Notes: generated by a model from the letters alone, not told the origin. A DNA stretch of 38,782 bases from Arthrobacter sp. (GCA_030146405.1 JASLBS010000223.1:1-38782), one strand, 5' to 3'. Shown: positions 7,020 through 14,430, counted from the first letter of the stretch. Numbers and translations: made by a program.

Positions 7020-7526
7020 TTACTGGGGCACGTCCTTCGGACGAGCGATAGACCAGTAGCTGATCGTGGGATCAGTGTAGGGTGTCTCGATCATTCCCAG
7101 TTTGGCCGCTACCACTTTGGACTGCTCGTTATCCGGGTCGATCGTTGCCGAGATCGAAGGAAGTCGCGAGACGGCGAAAACATAGTCGAGCATCGCGTGC
7201 CCCATCTCGGTGGCGTAACCTTTTCCCCAGAACTTCTGATGGAGAACGTAGATCAATTCGTCGAAGTCCTGACCGGGTGGCCTGACGACGCCGCAGTAGC
7301 CGACGAATTCGCTGGTAGCTCTTTCGATCATCGCCGATGTGCCGTACCCGCGATTCGAATACTTTTCCTGACATACCTCGATCCAGCGGGCTACCTCTGC
7401 CCGTTCTAGAGATGAGCCGTCACCGACGAATCGCATCACGTGGGCGTCTGCGCACAGCGTTGCGAATTCTTCGAGATCGCCAGCTTCGAAATGTCGTGCG
7501 AGAAGTCTGCTCGTTTCGAAGATCAT
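7020..7526 (-). CDS. GNAT N-acetyltransferase (RimJ/RimL-like)
   Basis: A 168-residue acetyltransferase. ETSRLLARHFEAGDLEEF opens the fold, LIYVLHQKFWGKGYATEMG holds the acetyl-CoA binding loop (GKGYAT), and ISATIDPDNEQSKVVAAKLGM is the C-terminal signature. The acceptor is unknown. The base composition here is less GC-rich than in the surrounding genes, which hints at acquisition from elsewhere. The ATG at 7526 is set by TATCGT exactly 6 bases upstream, so the mRNA is probably leaderless. Confidence 0.87.
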   Translation of the reverse strand: MIFETSRLLARHFEAGDLEEFATLCADAHVMRFVGDGSSLERAEVARWIEVCQEKYSNRGYGTSAMIERATSEFVGYCGVVRPPGQDFDELIYVLHQKFWGKGYATEMGHAMLDYVFAVSRLPSISATIDPDNEQSKVVAAKLGMIETPYTDPTISYWSIARPKDVPQ

Positions 7527-7532
7527 GGAAGA

Positions 7533-7538
7533 ACGATA
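7533..7538 (-). promoter_or_regulatory. -10 hexamer of a likely leaderless GNAT gene
   Basis: TATCGT on the minus strand, 6 bases before the ATG at 7526, with no Shine-Dalgarno sequence. Confidence 0.5.
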
Positions 7539-7687
7539 ACGGATCAGAAGATGATGCTCGATCCGCGATCCGGATCGTCGGCTGACGATCGACCAGCAAC
7601 TGGCGCAGATCCTCAAGAGCTACCCGGCCCAGCGAGGGTCGGTCCATGGAGATAGTTCCCTATGCCGGAGGCCGCTGGAGGATCTGC

Positions 7688-7915
7688 TCAGGGCGCCCTG
7701 TTGCGCGGGAGGTTCTTCGCCGTGCGTTCGTTCCCGTGCTTGTAATTACCCGTCACCCGAGCCATGAGCTCCTGGGGGTCCTGCATCTCGACAGCGATCA
7801 GGAAGTCTCGCGCTGCTGCGCCGCGCAGTGTCGTCGCGCGGCGTCCCCAGTGGGTGATGGTGACTTCATCGTTACTCATGAGTCGATATTCGAAACCAGC
7901 TGGAGTCGTTGTCAT
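7688..7915 (-). CDS. Small conserved hypothetical protein
   Basis: A 75-residue soluble protein. The core VTITHWGRRATTLRGAAARDFL, then DPQELMARVTGNYKHGNERTA, looks like a short beta-hairpin and helix followed by a basic tail. I recall closely similar small proteins in actinobacteria, annotated only as hypothetical. No catalytic motif is seen; the basic C-terminus (KHGNERTAKNLPRNR) could touch nucleic acid. It stands alone, with an ATG start at 7915 and only a weak upstream purine run. Confidence 0.65.
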   Translation of the reverse strand: MTTTPAGFEYRLMSNDEVTITHWGRRATTLRGAAARDFLIAVEMQDPQELMARVTGNYKHGNERTAKNLPRNRAP

Positions 7916-8035
7916 GGTCGACAGCCTTGCACTGTGTGCTCACCCTGTTCCAGGGATTCCCACAACCCGTTCGTATCCGTCAGGGTCTGCGCGCCCCTCT
8001 GACCTCCTCCATCGGCATGTCGCCTAGCAACCTCC

Positions 8036-8193
8036 GGCGGCTGGGTCGCCTTCACCGCCATCCTGCGGGTGGTTGTGACGTCGATGCGATGATGCGCCAC
8101 GCAGTGATGTGGGATCCGCTGTTCTTCGTCTGGGGTGCTGCCCTGGTGCTATCGCTCTGGTACTCGCGCAGGAACCTGCCATCGATCCCGTAG
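8036..8193 (+). pseudogene. Remnant of a small membrane protein (DUF3995-like)
   Basis: One frame reads GWVAFTAILRVVV and stops; a second frame then reads MWDPLFFVWGAALVLSLWYSRRN up to the stop at 8193. Two hydrophobic helices, the last with a WDP-F-x-GG/WG-like motif, resemble the C-terminal end of DUF3995-type four-helix membrane proteins. The frame change and the absence of an N-terminus mark it as a relic. The family link is tentative. Confidence 0.35.
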
Positions 8194-8284
8194 GCATCGA
8201 TCAGCCGCCGGCTCAGCCGCCTCCCCTCAGGCGAAGATGATCCCCCCGGATCTTGACGGCGTCGTGTGTTACATGTCACTCTTC

Positions 8285-8296
8285 TACAACGATGTA
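8285..8296. promoter_or_regulatory. TACA-N4-TGTA inverted repeat, candidate operator of the arabinanase gene
   Basis: A short dyad (tacaacgatgta, continuing AACG) about 60 bases before the arabinanase start. LacI-family regulators of sugar genes bind CG-centred dyads of this kind, but no LacI gene is in the window and the match is imperfect. Confidence 0.3.
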
Positions 8297-8354
8297 AACG
8301 GATCGCCCGGCTCTGGCGGCCCACCTTCCTCCCCCTTGAAAGGACCGCGTGATA

Positions 8355-9818
8355 ATGACGTCACGGAACAAACCTTGGTCACGTCCTGTAAGCATCATCG
8401 CGGTTCTGGCTCTCGCGCTCGCCGGAGGTGCCCTCCCGGCGTCCGCAGGGCCCAAGGCTCCTTCCGCACCCCCGACCCTCACCCAGCAGTCCGCGGCCGG
8501 GAGTCTCGAGGACCTGGTGGGTGGGAAGTCCGTGGTGGGCGAGACCAGGCCCATTCACGACCCGGCGCTGGTCATCGCTGACGACGGAACCTGGTACGTC
8601 TACTCCACCGGCCTGATCAATCGGGAGAACGGCGGCACCATCCAGACCTGGTCCTCGCATGACGACGGGACCACGTGGGAGTACACAGGCACGGTGTGGG
8701 ATGAGATCCCCGCCTGGATCGACGAACGCTACTCGGACGGCGTGCTCCCCGAGAATCTCTGGGCACCCGAGATCTACGAGCACGACGGCACGTACTACCT
8801 CTACTACTCGGCGTCGCGTTTCGGTACCGACAACTCCCTCACGGCGCTTGCCACGAACACCACGCTGAATCCTGAGGACCCGGACTACGAGTGGGTGGAC
8901 CAGGGTCTCGTCGTCGAGTCGCCGGTGACCGGTCTGGATCCCGACAACCCCGGGAAAACCTTCAACGCCATCGACGCCGGCATCGTCGAGGACGCGGACG
9001 GCAATCCCTACATGTCCATCGGTTCCTTCTGGTACGGCATCTTCCTGGTACCGCTCGAGTGGCCCAGCGGCAAGCCAGTGGAGAACTGGCAGTCGCAGAC
9101 GGTCCACATCGCGGACCGCTTCATGCCGGGCAACCCTATCGAGGCGCCCTACATCATGCACCGTGACGGCTACTACTACCTGTTCACCTCGTTCGACTCC
9201 TGCTGCCAGGGAGCCGACTCGACCTACAAGATCGCGGTGAGTCGCTCCGATTCCGTCACCGGCCCATACCTCGACAAGGAGGGACGAAACATGGTCGGCG
9301 GTGGAGGAACAATTCTCCTCGAGTCGCACGGCGCCATGAACGGTGCGGGTGGCCAGTCGGTCTTCGGCGACTATCTCGCGTTCCACTACTACGACGGGTC
9401 CAACGAGGCCGCTCCGTACATCCCCACCCTGGGTCTGCAGAAGATGGGGTGGAAGGACGGCTGGCCCACGGTGGACCAGACAGTCGAGCTTCCCGGGCTC
9501 GTCTCCTCGCCCCGTCCCGCGACGGCTCGCGAGGGCCACAAGGCCACCTTCATGGCGAGTGGCACCGGCACGCCGGAGCCCGTGGCGGTGTGGGAGAGCT
9601 CGGACGACGACGGGGCCACCTGGCAACCGGCGGACGTCACGCAGCGCGCCAAGCGTGACCATCGAGGCACCTACTTCTCGATCGCGCAGGTCAAGAAAGC
9701 CGAGGCAACCGACGATGGACGCCTGTTCCGTGCCACGTTCTCCAATCCGCACGGTTCGGTGACCACCGATCCGGTGGAGCTGAGCGTGTGGGCGAAACCC
9801 GGCAAGGGCCGGAAGTAG
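8355..9818 (+). CDS. Secreted GH43 arabinan endo-1,5-alpha-L-arabinosidase with C-terminal Ig-like domain
   Basis: A 487-residue exported enzyme that would cut arabinan chains of plant pectin outside the cell. A signal peptide (basic start, hydrophobic core, cleavage near ASA-GP) covers about residues 1-31. The five-bladed GH43 domain follows, with the three acids in place: Asp in IHDPAL (about 69), Asp in NAIDAGI (about 207) and Glu in NPIEAPYIM (about 263). WAPEIYEHDG and FTSFDSCCQG are further family marks. Residues from about 393 form an Ig-like domain (GHKATFMASGTGTPEPVAVW). The ATG at 8355 fits AAAGGA 10 bases upstream better than the GTG at 8349. No arabinose transporter or utilisation genes are adjacent. 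Confidence 0.92.
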   Translation: MTSRNKPWSRPVSIIAVLALALAGGALPASAGPKAPSAPPTLTQQSAAGSLEDLVGGKSVVGETRPIHDPALVIADDGTWYVYSTGLINRENGGTIQTWSSHDDGTTWEYTGTVWDEIPAWIDERYSDGVLPENLWAPEIYEHDGTYYLYYSASRFGTDNSLTALATNTTLNPEDPDYEWVDQGLVVESPVTGLDPDNPGKTFNAIDAGIVEDADGNPYMSIGSFWYGIFLVPLEWPSGKPVENWQSQTVHIADRFMPGNPIEAPYIMHRDGYYYLFTSFDSCCQGADSTYKIAVSRSDSVTGPYLDKEGRNMVGGGGTILLESHGAMNGAGGQSVFGDYLAFHYYDGSNEAAPYIPTLGLQKMGWKDGWPTVDQTVELPGLVSSPRPATAREGHKATFMASGTGTPEPVAVWESSDDDGATWQPADVTQRAKRDHRGTYFSIAQVKKAEATDDGRLFRATFSNPHGSVTTDPVELSVWAKPGKGRK

Positions 9819-9821
9819 ACT

Positions 9822-9852
9822 CCCGCGGCGCTCGGTGAACGGGCGCCGCGGG
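9822..9852. terminator. Perfect 10-bp hairpin after the arabinanase gene
   Basis: The stem CCCGCGGCGC (9822-9831) pairs with GCGCCGCGGG (9843-9852), loop 11 bases, starting 3 bases after the stop codon. No T-run follows. First of three tandem stem-loops. Confidence 0.75.
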
Positions 9853-9909
9853 CACCAGGCTCGGTGGGTCAGCGGTGGGCGCGATACCCCGGTGATGCAC
9901 CGACACAGA

Positions 9910-9947
9910 AGGAGCCCGGTCGCGGGAGTGGCCGCGACCGGGCTCCT
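9910..9947. terminator. Perfect 16-bp hairpin
   Basis: The stem AGGAGCCCGGTCGCGG (9910-9925) pairs without mismatch with 9932-9947; the loop is GAGTGG. It is very stable and symmetric, and would work in both directions. Second of three. Confidence 0.75.
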
Positions 9948-9956
9948 GCAGGACCG

Positions 9957-9992
9957 GCTGAGGATGATGACCGACCGGCCATCATCCTCAGC
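9957..9992. terminator. Perfect 13-bp hairpin
   Basis: GCTGAGGATGATG (9957-9969) pairs with CATCATCCTCAGC (9980-9992), loop 10 bases. Third of three; it directly precedes the DUF664 relic. Confidence 0.65.
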
Positions 9993-9994
9993 CC

Positions 9995-10090
9995 ATGACC
10001 TTCGCTACACCCTCGGGGCTATGCCTTCCAGGACTCGTGAAACACCTGACGGAGAACGAGTATGGCTGGTTCGCGGGGAGCCGAGGTCAA
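9995..10090 (+). pseudogene. Fragment of a DinB-like DUF664 protein
   Basis: The plus frame from ATG 9995 reads TPSGLCLPGLVKHLTENEYG followed by WFAGSRG, which matches the core helix of DUF664/DinB-like proteins (usually TNLLGLVKHLAxVExxWF). Nothing before or after resembles the rest of that family, so only about 30 codons of some 170 remain. It is a decayed piece between the tandem hairpins and the convergent GNAT gene. Confidence 0.5.
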
Positions 10091-10139
10091 CCTCCGGGGC
10101 TTCCTCACATCGGGCTGCTCGGTGCAGAAGCTTGGCGGC

Positions 10140-10745
10140 CTAGATGCTCGGTTGCTCAAGGGCAGGGACCACGGGTCGTCGCATGATCCAGCGCGGCTTA
10201 CCTCCGCTGCGGGCCGTCGTCTCCTGTACGGGAGTGAATCCTGCGGAAGCGAAAAGGGTCGCCGTCCCGACGAAGGCGAAGGTGGAACCGACCCGTTGCC
10301 CGTCAGTCTCGATCGGGTACGCTTCGAGCATTCCTACGTCGAGGCTCGCGGCATGATCGACCGCTCCCTGCAGAAGGTGAAGGGAAAGTCCCTGTTTCCG
10401 GTATCCGACCTTGACGACGAGGCAGACGATGCTCCACACCGGCAGATCATCGAACCGTTGAATGGTCCGCGACTGGCGTAACCGGCCCATCTCCTCGCGG
10501 GGCCCCATTGCACACCAACCCGCCGGCTCACCGTCGACATGAGCGATGACACCCGGAGCGATGTCCTGCTCACAGAGCCTTCTCAGACGGTCAGGCCTTT
10601 CCTGACCCTGCAGGCTGTTGAACTCGGACGAGGTGAGCCGATACGTGAGGCACCAGCACGCCGGCGCATCCGGTCGCTTCGGAGCAAGAATCGACGACAG
10701 ATCGTCAAAGCGGTCCCCGGAGGCCGGATGTACCTCGATCATCAC
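10140..10745 (-). CDS. GNAT N-acetyltransferase
   Basis: A 201-residue acetyltransferase. The N-terminal half holds PDAPACWCLTYRLTSSEFN and VDGEPAGWCAMGPREEM; the acetyl-CoA loop is VVKVGYRKQGLSLHLLQGAV (RKQGLS); the C-terminal part has FVGTATLFASAGFTPVQ. This layout, with a Cys/Trp-rich entry and a YRxxGLS loop, is common in actinobacterial GNATs of unknown acceptor. The GTG at 10745 is preferred because TAGGGT lies exactly 6 bases upstream, so the mRNA is probably leaderless; an ATG follows as codon 2. Confidence 0.87.
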   Translation of the reverse strand: MMIEVHPASGDRFDDLSSILAPKRPDAPACWCLTYRLTSSEFNSLQGQERPDRLRRLCEQDIAPGVIAHVDGEPAGWCAMGPREEMGRLRQSRTIQRFDDLPVWSIVCLVVKVGYRKQGLSLHLLQGAVDHAASLDVGMLEAYPIETDGQRVGSTFAFVGTATLFASAGFTPVQETTARSGGKPRWIMRRPVVPALEQPSI

Positions 10746-10751
10746 GCGGTC

Positions 10752-10757
10752 ACCCTA
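10752..10757 (-). promoter_or_regulatory. -10 hexamer of a likely leaderless GNAT gene
   Basis: TAGGGT on the minus strand, 6 bases before the GTG at 10745. It supports GTG rather than the following ATG as the start. Confidence 0.5.
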
Positions 10758-10852
10758 GTACCGAGTTGCCCCATGGGAAAGGTACCTGTCCCAGCCCCGG
10801 CCGGGCCCGGACGTGCACTCCCCTCTGCCCTTGTGGATTGCACGTTCCGCTC

Positions 10853-10891
10853 TCTACCTCGTCCTCACCGATAGGCTCAGGACGAGGTAGA
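10853..10891. other. Perfect 13-bp stem-loop in a divergent intergenic region
   Basis: TCTACCTCGTCCT (10853-10865) pairs with AGGACGAGGTAGA (10879-10891), loop 13 bases. Both flanking genes start away from it, so a terminator of either is not expected. It may be the terminator of a lost gene or a DNA element. Confidence 0.55.
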
Positions 10892-10974
10892 ACAGGAAGC
10901 CTCGACGGGCTCGTTCCGGCTTGACCCCCCGACTCTCGAAGGCGGGTACCACTGCAGATCAAGGGAGCTTGACT

Positions 10975-11532
10975 ATGAGGTCAACGGTGAACAGCCGTCG
11001 CGTCGTCTCGGTCAGTCGGAGTCATCAGCACAACTTCAGCAAGCAGCCGCTTCCGTCGATGCTGCTTGTGGAAGGGCTGGGAGTCGAAGGCGATGCCCAC
11101 TCGGGGACTACCGTTCAGCACCTCTCACGAGTGCGAGCTGACCCGACACAGCCCAACCTGCGTCAGGTCCATCTGATCCAGGCAGAACTGTTCGACGAGC
11201 TCGGCCGGAACGACTTCGCAGTGCACGCCGGTGACCTCGGCGAGAACATCACCACTCGCGGCGTCGACCTCCTGGGCCTGCCGGAAGGCACGATCCTGCG
11301 ACTTGGCGAGAACGCTGTCATCCAGGTGACAGGTCTGCGCAATCCGTGCCTGCAGATCGATCACTTCCAAGCCGGACTCCTGAAGGCAGTGCTGCCCCGG
11401 AACGATGAGGGCAAGATCGTCCGCACAGCAGGAATCATGGGCATCGTCCTCGCAGGCGGGGAGGTAGAGGTCGGTGATGGGATCGAGGTCGGGATCCCAC
11501 CCGGACCACACCGTCCCCTCGAACGCGTGTGA
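10975..11532 (+). CDS. MOSC-domain protein
   Basis: A 185-residue stand-alone MOSC domain (molybdenum cofactor sulfurase C-terminal family). GLGVEGDAHSGTTVQH, LRQVHLIQAELFDEL, AGDLGENITTRGVDLL and GLRNPCLQID are the family blocks; the Cys in RNPC is the candidate sulfur or ligand carrier. Stand-alone MOSC proteins bind or transfer molybdenum cofactor or act in N-hydroxylated-base reduction, but no molybdoenzyme is next to it. AAGGGAGC at 10961-10968 is a strong ribosome site and fixes the ATG at 10975. The gene converges with marR. Confidence 0.88.
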   Translation: MRSTVNSRRVVSVSRSHQHNFSKQPLPSMLLVEGLGVEGDAHSGTTVQHLSRVRADPTQPNLRQVHLIQAELFDELGRNDFAVHAGDLGENITTRGVDLLGLPEGTILRLGENAVIQVTGLRNPCLQIDHFQAGLLKAVLPRNDEGKIVRTAGIMGIVLAGGEVEVGDGIEVGIPPGPHRPLERV

Positions 11533-11653
11533 TCCACTGCGGCATTCCGCGTACTGACAGCCTGGTCACGCCCGGATCCTCGACGGCGACAGAGGTTCAC
11601 GCGTGGCGGGCGCTTCCCCTCTTCGCTACCAGCTGTCGACTCCCCGTGCAGTA

Positions 11654-12055
11654 CTAATGGGCAGTGCGCCTGATGATCGTGGACAGGAAGGGACGCAGTG
11701 CTTCGAGGTCGGTCGGTAGCTGAAGCGATTCGAGGCGTTCCTGTGCCGCGACAAGGAGGGTCAGGCCCTGCTCGGTGATACTGACCGCTACCTGGTTCTG
11801 GCCGATCCCGTGCTGGCGGGTGATCCAGTGTTTGTCCTCGAGTGTGCTGAGGACCACCCTGATGGTCTGAGTCCGGACAAGGACCAGCCGGGCGAGTTCC
11901 GACTGCATTCTGGGGCTTTGTTCATTGAGGTACTCGAGGACGTAGAAGCCGAGCTGAGGTAACCCGATCGCCTTCAGATAGGTCGCTGATTCCCGTTGCA
12001 CCGCGCGGGCCGCGAGGGAGAGTAGCTGCAATGAGGACCAGTAGTCGGCTGCCAT
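11654..12055 (-). CDS. MarR-family transcriptional regulator
   Basis: A 133-residue winged-helix regulator. LPQLGFYVLEYLNEQSPRMQSELARL leads into the recognition helix (VRTQTIRVVLSTLEDKHWI), and the wing is RQHGIGQNQVAVSITEQGLTLL. MarR proteins act as dimers and usually repress nearby genes, responding to phenolic or oxidant ligands. Its ATG shares one base with the TGA of the small upstream membrane gene (TGATG), so translation is coupled. The two probably form one unit. Confidence 0.85.
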   Translation of the reverse strand: MAADYWSSLQLLSLAARAVQRESATYLKAIGLPQLGFYVLEYLNEQSPRMQSELARLVLVRTQTIRVVLSTLEDKHWITRQHGIGQNQVAVSITEQGLTLLVAAQERLESLQLPTDLEALRPFLSTIIRRTAH

Positions 12056-12240
12056 CAGGAAGTCTCCGATACTGCCCGGTTCGGCACCAGGGCGATCCCG
12101 ACACCGGACCTCGCCAACCGGAGCCTGATCCCACCGATGGTCATGAGCACGAATTCCGCGACGGCGATGAGCGGGATCTTCACGACGACGGCGAGGATCC
12201 CGCTCATGAAGGCCACCCGCACGACGGCCGATGCCGGCAC
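12055..12240 (-). CDS. Small membrane protein translationally coupled to marR
   Basis: About 61 residues with strongly GC-biased third codon positions and a hydrophobic stretch (SGILAVVVKIPLIAVAEFVLMTIGG), followed by a basic tail (IRLRLARSGVGIALVPN). I do not recognise it. The TGA overlaps the marR ATG by one base, the main support for its being real. The start is uncertain: GTG 12240, ATG 12207 and ATG 12288 are in frame; codon bias begins near 12240. It could also be the 3' end of a decayed longer gene. Confidence 0.45.
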   Translation of the reverse strand: MPASAVVRVAFMSGILAVVVKIPLIAVAEFVLMTIGGIRLRLARSGVGIALVPNRAVSETS

Positions 12241-12288
12241 TGTCCTGGCAGTCCCTGCACCATACTGCGCTGACCTTCGCCTTCCCAT

Positions 12289-12708
12289 CGACTGGCTCCG
12301 CTGAGGACTTTCACCTGCCAGCTGGCGCCCGAACTCATTCCACTGTAGGTGTTCCTACTCTGACAACGCCATTTCCGATCCCTTCTCGTCGAACTACCGC
12401 CCCCGAACGCTTGCATGCCGAACGTATTCTGTGCAGGAACCGATGAGGTGGTCGCCTGCTTCCCCTGCATCATGCAGCTCTTCGGGCGGAAGAGAACGCT
12501 GCAGACAGCGATCCGGACGCTCGGTGATCACGTGTACTTCGTACTCAGAGCCCCACGAGCTGGGTGTCGTCGGAAGATGAGCACTGAGCACGGCGCGAAC
12601 CGAGTCGATGACGCTTGTGGCGCACCTCCTTCACGCCTCCGCGATGAGCTACCCGATGTCAACCACTGGGCGGAGTGCCGTCAAGAGCGAACACAAGGCT
12701 ACTTATTA
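12289..12708. other. Non-coding stretch upstream of marR and the stress cluster
   Basis: About 420 bases with no supported gene. One short inverted repeat, GTAGG-TGTT-CCTAC, lies at 12345-12358. An open minus frame at 12394-12591 (SSWGSEYEVHVITERPDRCL) has no ribosome site and mixed codon bias, so I do not call it. Confidence 0.4.
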
Positions 12709-12720
12709 TAAGCGTGCTTA
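12709..12720. promoter_or_regulatory. Dyad TAAGC-GT-GCTTA upstream of the stress cluster
   Basis: A perfect 5-base dyad with a 2-base centre in an AT-rich patch (ttattataagcgtgctta) about 110 bases before the 208-residue membrane protein gene. Its position fits a promoter/operator; the factor is unknown. Confidence 0.4.
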
Positions 12721-12734
12721 GGTATCGTCTTTGT

Positions 12735-12779
12735 GGGGGCGATCCCCCTCGGGTAGACGTCTTGTTTCCTACCCGAGGG
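12735..12779 (+). promoter_or_regulatory. Two mutually exclusive hairpins in the leader of the stress cluster
   Basis: Hairpin 1: GGGGG (12735-12739), loop CGAT, CCCCC (12744-12748). Hairpin 2: CCCTCGGGTAG (12746-12756) with CTACCCGAGGG (12769-12779), loop 12 bases. They share 12746-12748, so only one can form at full length. This lies about 50 bases before the start codon and might switch transcription or translation. Confidence 0.4.
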
Positions 12780-12830
12780 ATGAACGCTAGCTGGACCGCA
12801 CTCGCACATCTCGTATGAGAAGGACATGAC

Positions 12831-13457
12831 ATGACAGATAAGAACACCTCCGGGGCCAGTACCCCCAAGGGTCGCAGGAACGACGTCGTCGCCGCCGAGA
12901 AGGAACGCTTCGGTGGCATCAAATGGGGATCGGCGTTCTTCGGGTGGCTGACTGCCATCGGACTGACCGTTCTGCTCAGCGCCCTCGCGGCAGCGATCGG
13001 AGTCGGGGTCGGGGCCGCCAACACGAGCAGTGCCTCCGACGCCACTGATCAGGCGACACAGAACGCCGACACGATCGGGATCGTCAGCGGCATCGTGCTC
13101 GCTGTGGTCCTGTTCCTCGCCTACTACTGCGGTGGCTACGTCGCCGGCCGCATGGCGCGCTTCGATGGGGCCAAGCAGGGTCTGGCCGTATGGCTGTGGG
13201 GCATCATCATCGCGATCGTCCTCGCGATCCTCGCTGTTGTGGCAGGGGATCAGTTCAACGTCCTCGACAGGATTGACGGCGCACCGAGCATCGCACTCGA
13301 CCAGGACACCCTGACCACCAGCGGACTCATCGCCCTGGCCATCGCGGTCCTGGTTCCCCTTCTCGGGGCCATCCTCGGCGGCAAGGCCGGCATGAGTTTC
13401 CACCGCAAGGTCGATCAGGTAGGCATCGACCACCAGTCAGGCATCACCGGCCACTAG
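12831..13457 (+). CDS. Four-helix membrane protein, hypothetical
   Basis: A 208-residue protein. A charged, soluble N-terminus (about 1-30, with a stretch EKERFGGIKWGSAFFGWL) leads into hydrophobic helices at roughly 35-60, 82-105, 117-138 and 162-185; Gly-rich segments (YYCGGYVAGRMARFDGAKQG and GAILGGKAGMSFHRK) lie at the helix ends. This is a recurrent actinobacterial membrane protein of unknown function, commonly seen near PRC-barrel/DUF2382 proteins. AGAAGGAC ends 5 bases before the ATG. The 70-base gap to the next gene has no terminator, so the two are probably co-transcribed. Confidence 0.75.
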   Translation: MTDKNTSGASTPKGRRNDVVAAEKERFGGIKWGSAFFGWLTAIGLTVLLSALAAAIGVGVGAANTSSASDATDQATQNADTIGIVSGIVLAVVLFLAYYCGGYVAGRMARFDGAKQGLAVWLWGIIIAIVLAILAVVAGDQFNVLDRIDGAPSIALDQDTLTTSGLIALAIAVLVPLLGAILGGKAGMSFHRKVDQVGIDHQSGITGH

Positions 13458-13527
13458 AACCGACCGGGCATCAACTCCGGCCGGACATCTCCTCCGGCTT
13501 CAGACAACTCCCAAGAAGGAACAACCC

Positions 13528-14430
13528 ATGATCTCGCAGCACGATATCGACACCATCCTCTCCGGCCGTGGCCACGTCCTCGACTCCCACGGCGCCAAGA
13601 TCGGTTCCGTCGGGGAGGTCTACCTCGACGACCAGACTCAGGACCCCAGCTGGGTCACCGTCAAGACCGGCCTGTTCGGCACCTCGGAGTCCTTCGCACC
13701 TCTGCAGGGTGCGAACGTCAACGGGAACGACGTGACCATCGCGTACGGTAAGGACCAGGTCAAGGACGCACCGCGGATCGAGTCCGACGGCGCGCTCAGC
13801 CCCGACGAAGAAGACCGTCTGTACCGCCACTACGGGCTCTCCGGCCACACCGGTGGCGAGTTCCACGACACCAACACCACCGGGACCACGGGCACGAAGG
13901 GCACCACGGGCACCACGACGGGGACGACAGGTACTGCAGGGTACGAGGCCGGCCACCAGGCCGGGGACGAGCACCGCGACCGCTCGAACACCACGGTCGG
14001 ACATGACACCTCGGGTCCCACCACCGATGACGCGATGACCCGCTCCGAAGAGCAGCTCAACGTCAGCACCGAGCGCCGCGAAGCCGGCAAGGCCCGACTG
14101 CGCAAGTACGTCGTGACCGAGAACGTCACGCGGACTGTTCCCCTCTCGCATGAGGAAGTACGCATCGAGCGTGAGCCCATCACCAACGCGAACCGTGGGG
14201 ATGCACTCGACGGTCCTACCTTCAGGGAAGAAGAGCACGAGGTCGTCCTGCGAGCCGAGCGCGCCGTCGTCGACAAGGAAGCCGTTCCCGTCGAACGCGT
14301 CCGCCTCGACAAGGAAACCGTGACGGAGCAGGAAACCGTCACCGATGAGGTCCGCAAGGAAAGGATCGAGATCATCGACGCCGACGGCACCACTACGGAC
14401 GGAACCCACGGCACCACCGGCCGCCACTGA
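13528..14430 (+). CDS. PRC-barrel + DUF2382 (YsnF/AvaK) stress protein
   Basis: A 300-residue soluble protein. Residues about 1-80 form a PRC-barrel-like domain (GHVLDSHGAKIGSVGEVYLD, PSWVTVKTGLFG). Residues 116-137 are a low-complexity Gly-Thr linker (repeated TGT and GTT). Residues 190-290 form the DUF2382 domain (RKYVVTENVTRTVPLSHEEV, then VPVERVRLDKETVTEQETV). Such proteins are general-stress proteins, induced in Bacillus (YsnF) and in cyanobacterial akinetes (AvaK); the molecular role is unknown. AAGGA lies about 9 bases before the ATG. A strong terminator follows at 14473-14502. Confidence 0.88.
   Translation: MISQHDIDTILSGRGHVLDSHGAKIGSVGEVYLDDQTQDPSWVTVKTGLFGTSESFAPLQGANVNGNDVTIAYGKDQVKDAPRIESDGALSPDEEDRLYRHYGLSGHTGGEFHDTNTTGTTGTKGTTGTTTGTTGTAGYEAGHQAGDEHRDRSNTTVGHDTSGPTTDDAMTRSEEQLNVSTERREAGKARLRKYVVTENVTRTVPLSHEEVRIEREPITNANRGDALDGPTFREEEHEVVLRAERAVVDKEAVPVERVRLDKETVTEQETVTDEVRKERIEIIDADGTTTDGTHGTTGRH

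Larger units (their letters stand above)
7916..8354. other. Non-coding stretch before the arabinanase gene
   Basis: It contains a decayed membrane-protein fragment (8036-8193). Just before the arabinanase gene there is a symmetric TACA-N4-TGTA element at 8285-8296 and the ribosome site AAAGGA at 8339-8344. A TTGACG at 8253-8258 could be a -35 element, but no well-spaced -10 partner is seen. Confidence 0.4.

Noticed and set aside
8379..9752. Open frame of 457 codons on the minus strand
   Set aside because: Antisense to the arabinanase gene, whose signal peptide and active-site motifs are clear.
12394..12591. Minus-strand open frame of 65 codons
   Set aside because: GTG start without ribosome site, mixed third-position bias, no recognised family. 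It could be real, but I cannot support it.
13870..13945. Tandem DNA repeat
   Set aside because: The repeated ACC/GGC triplets encode the Gly-Thr linker of the DUF2382 protein; codon-level low complexity explains them.
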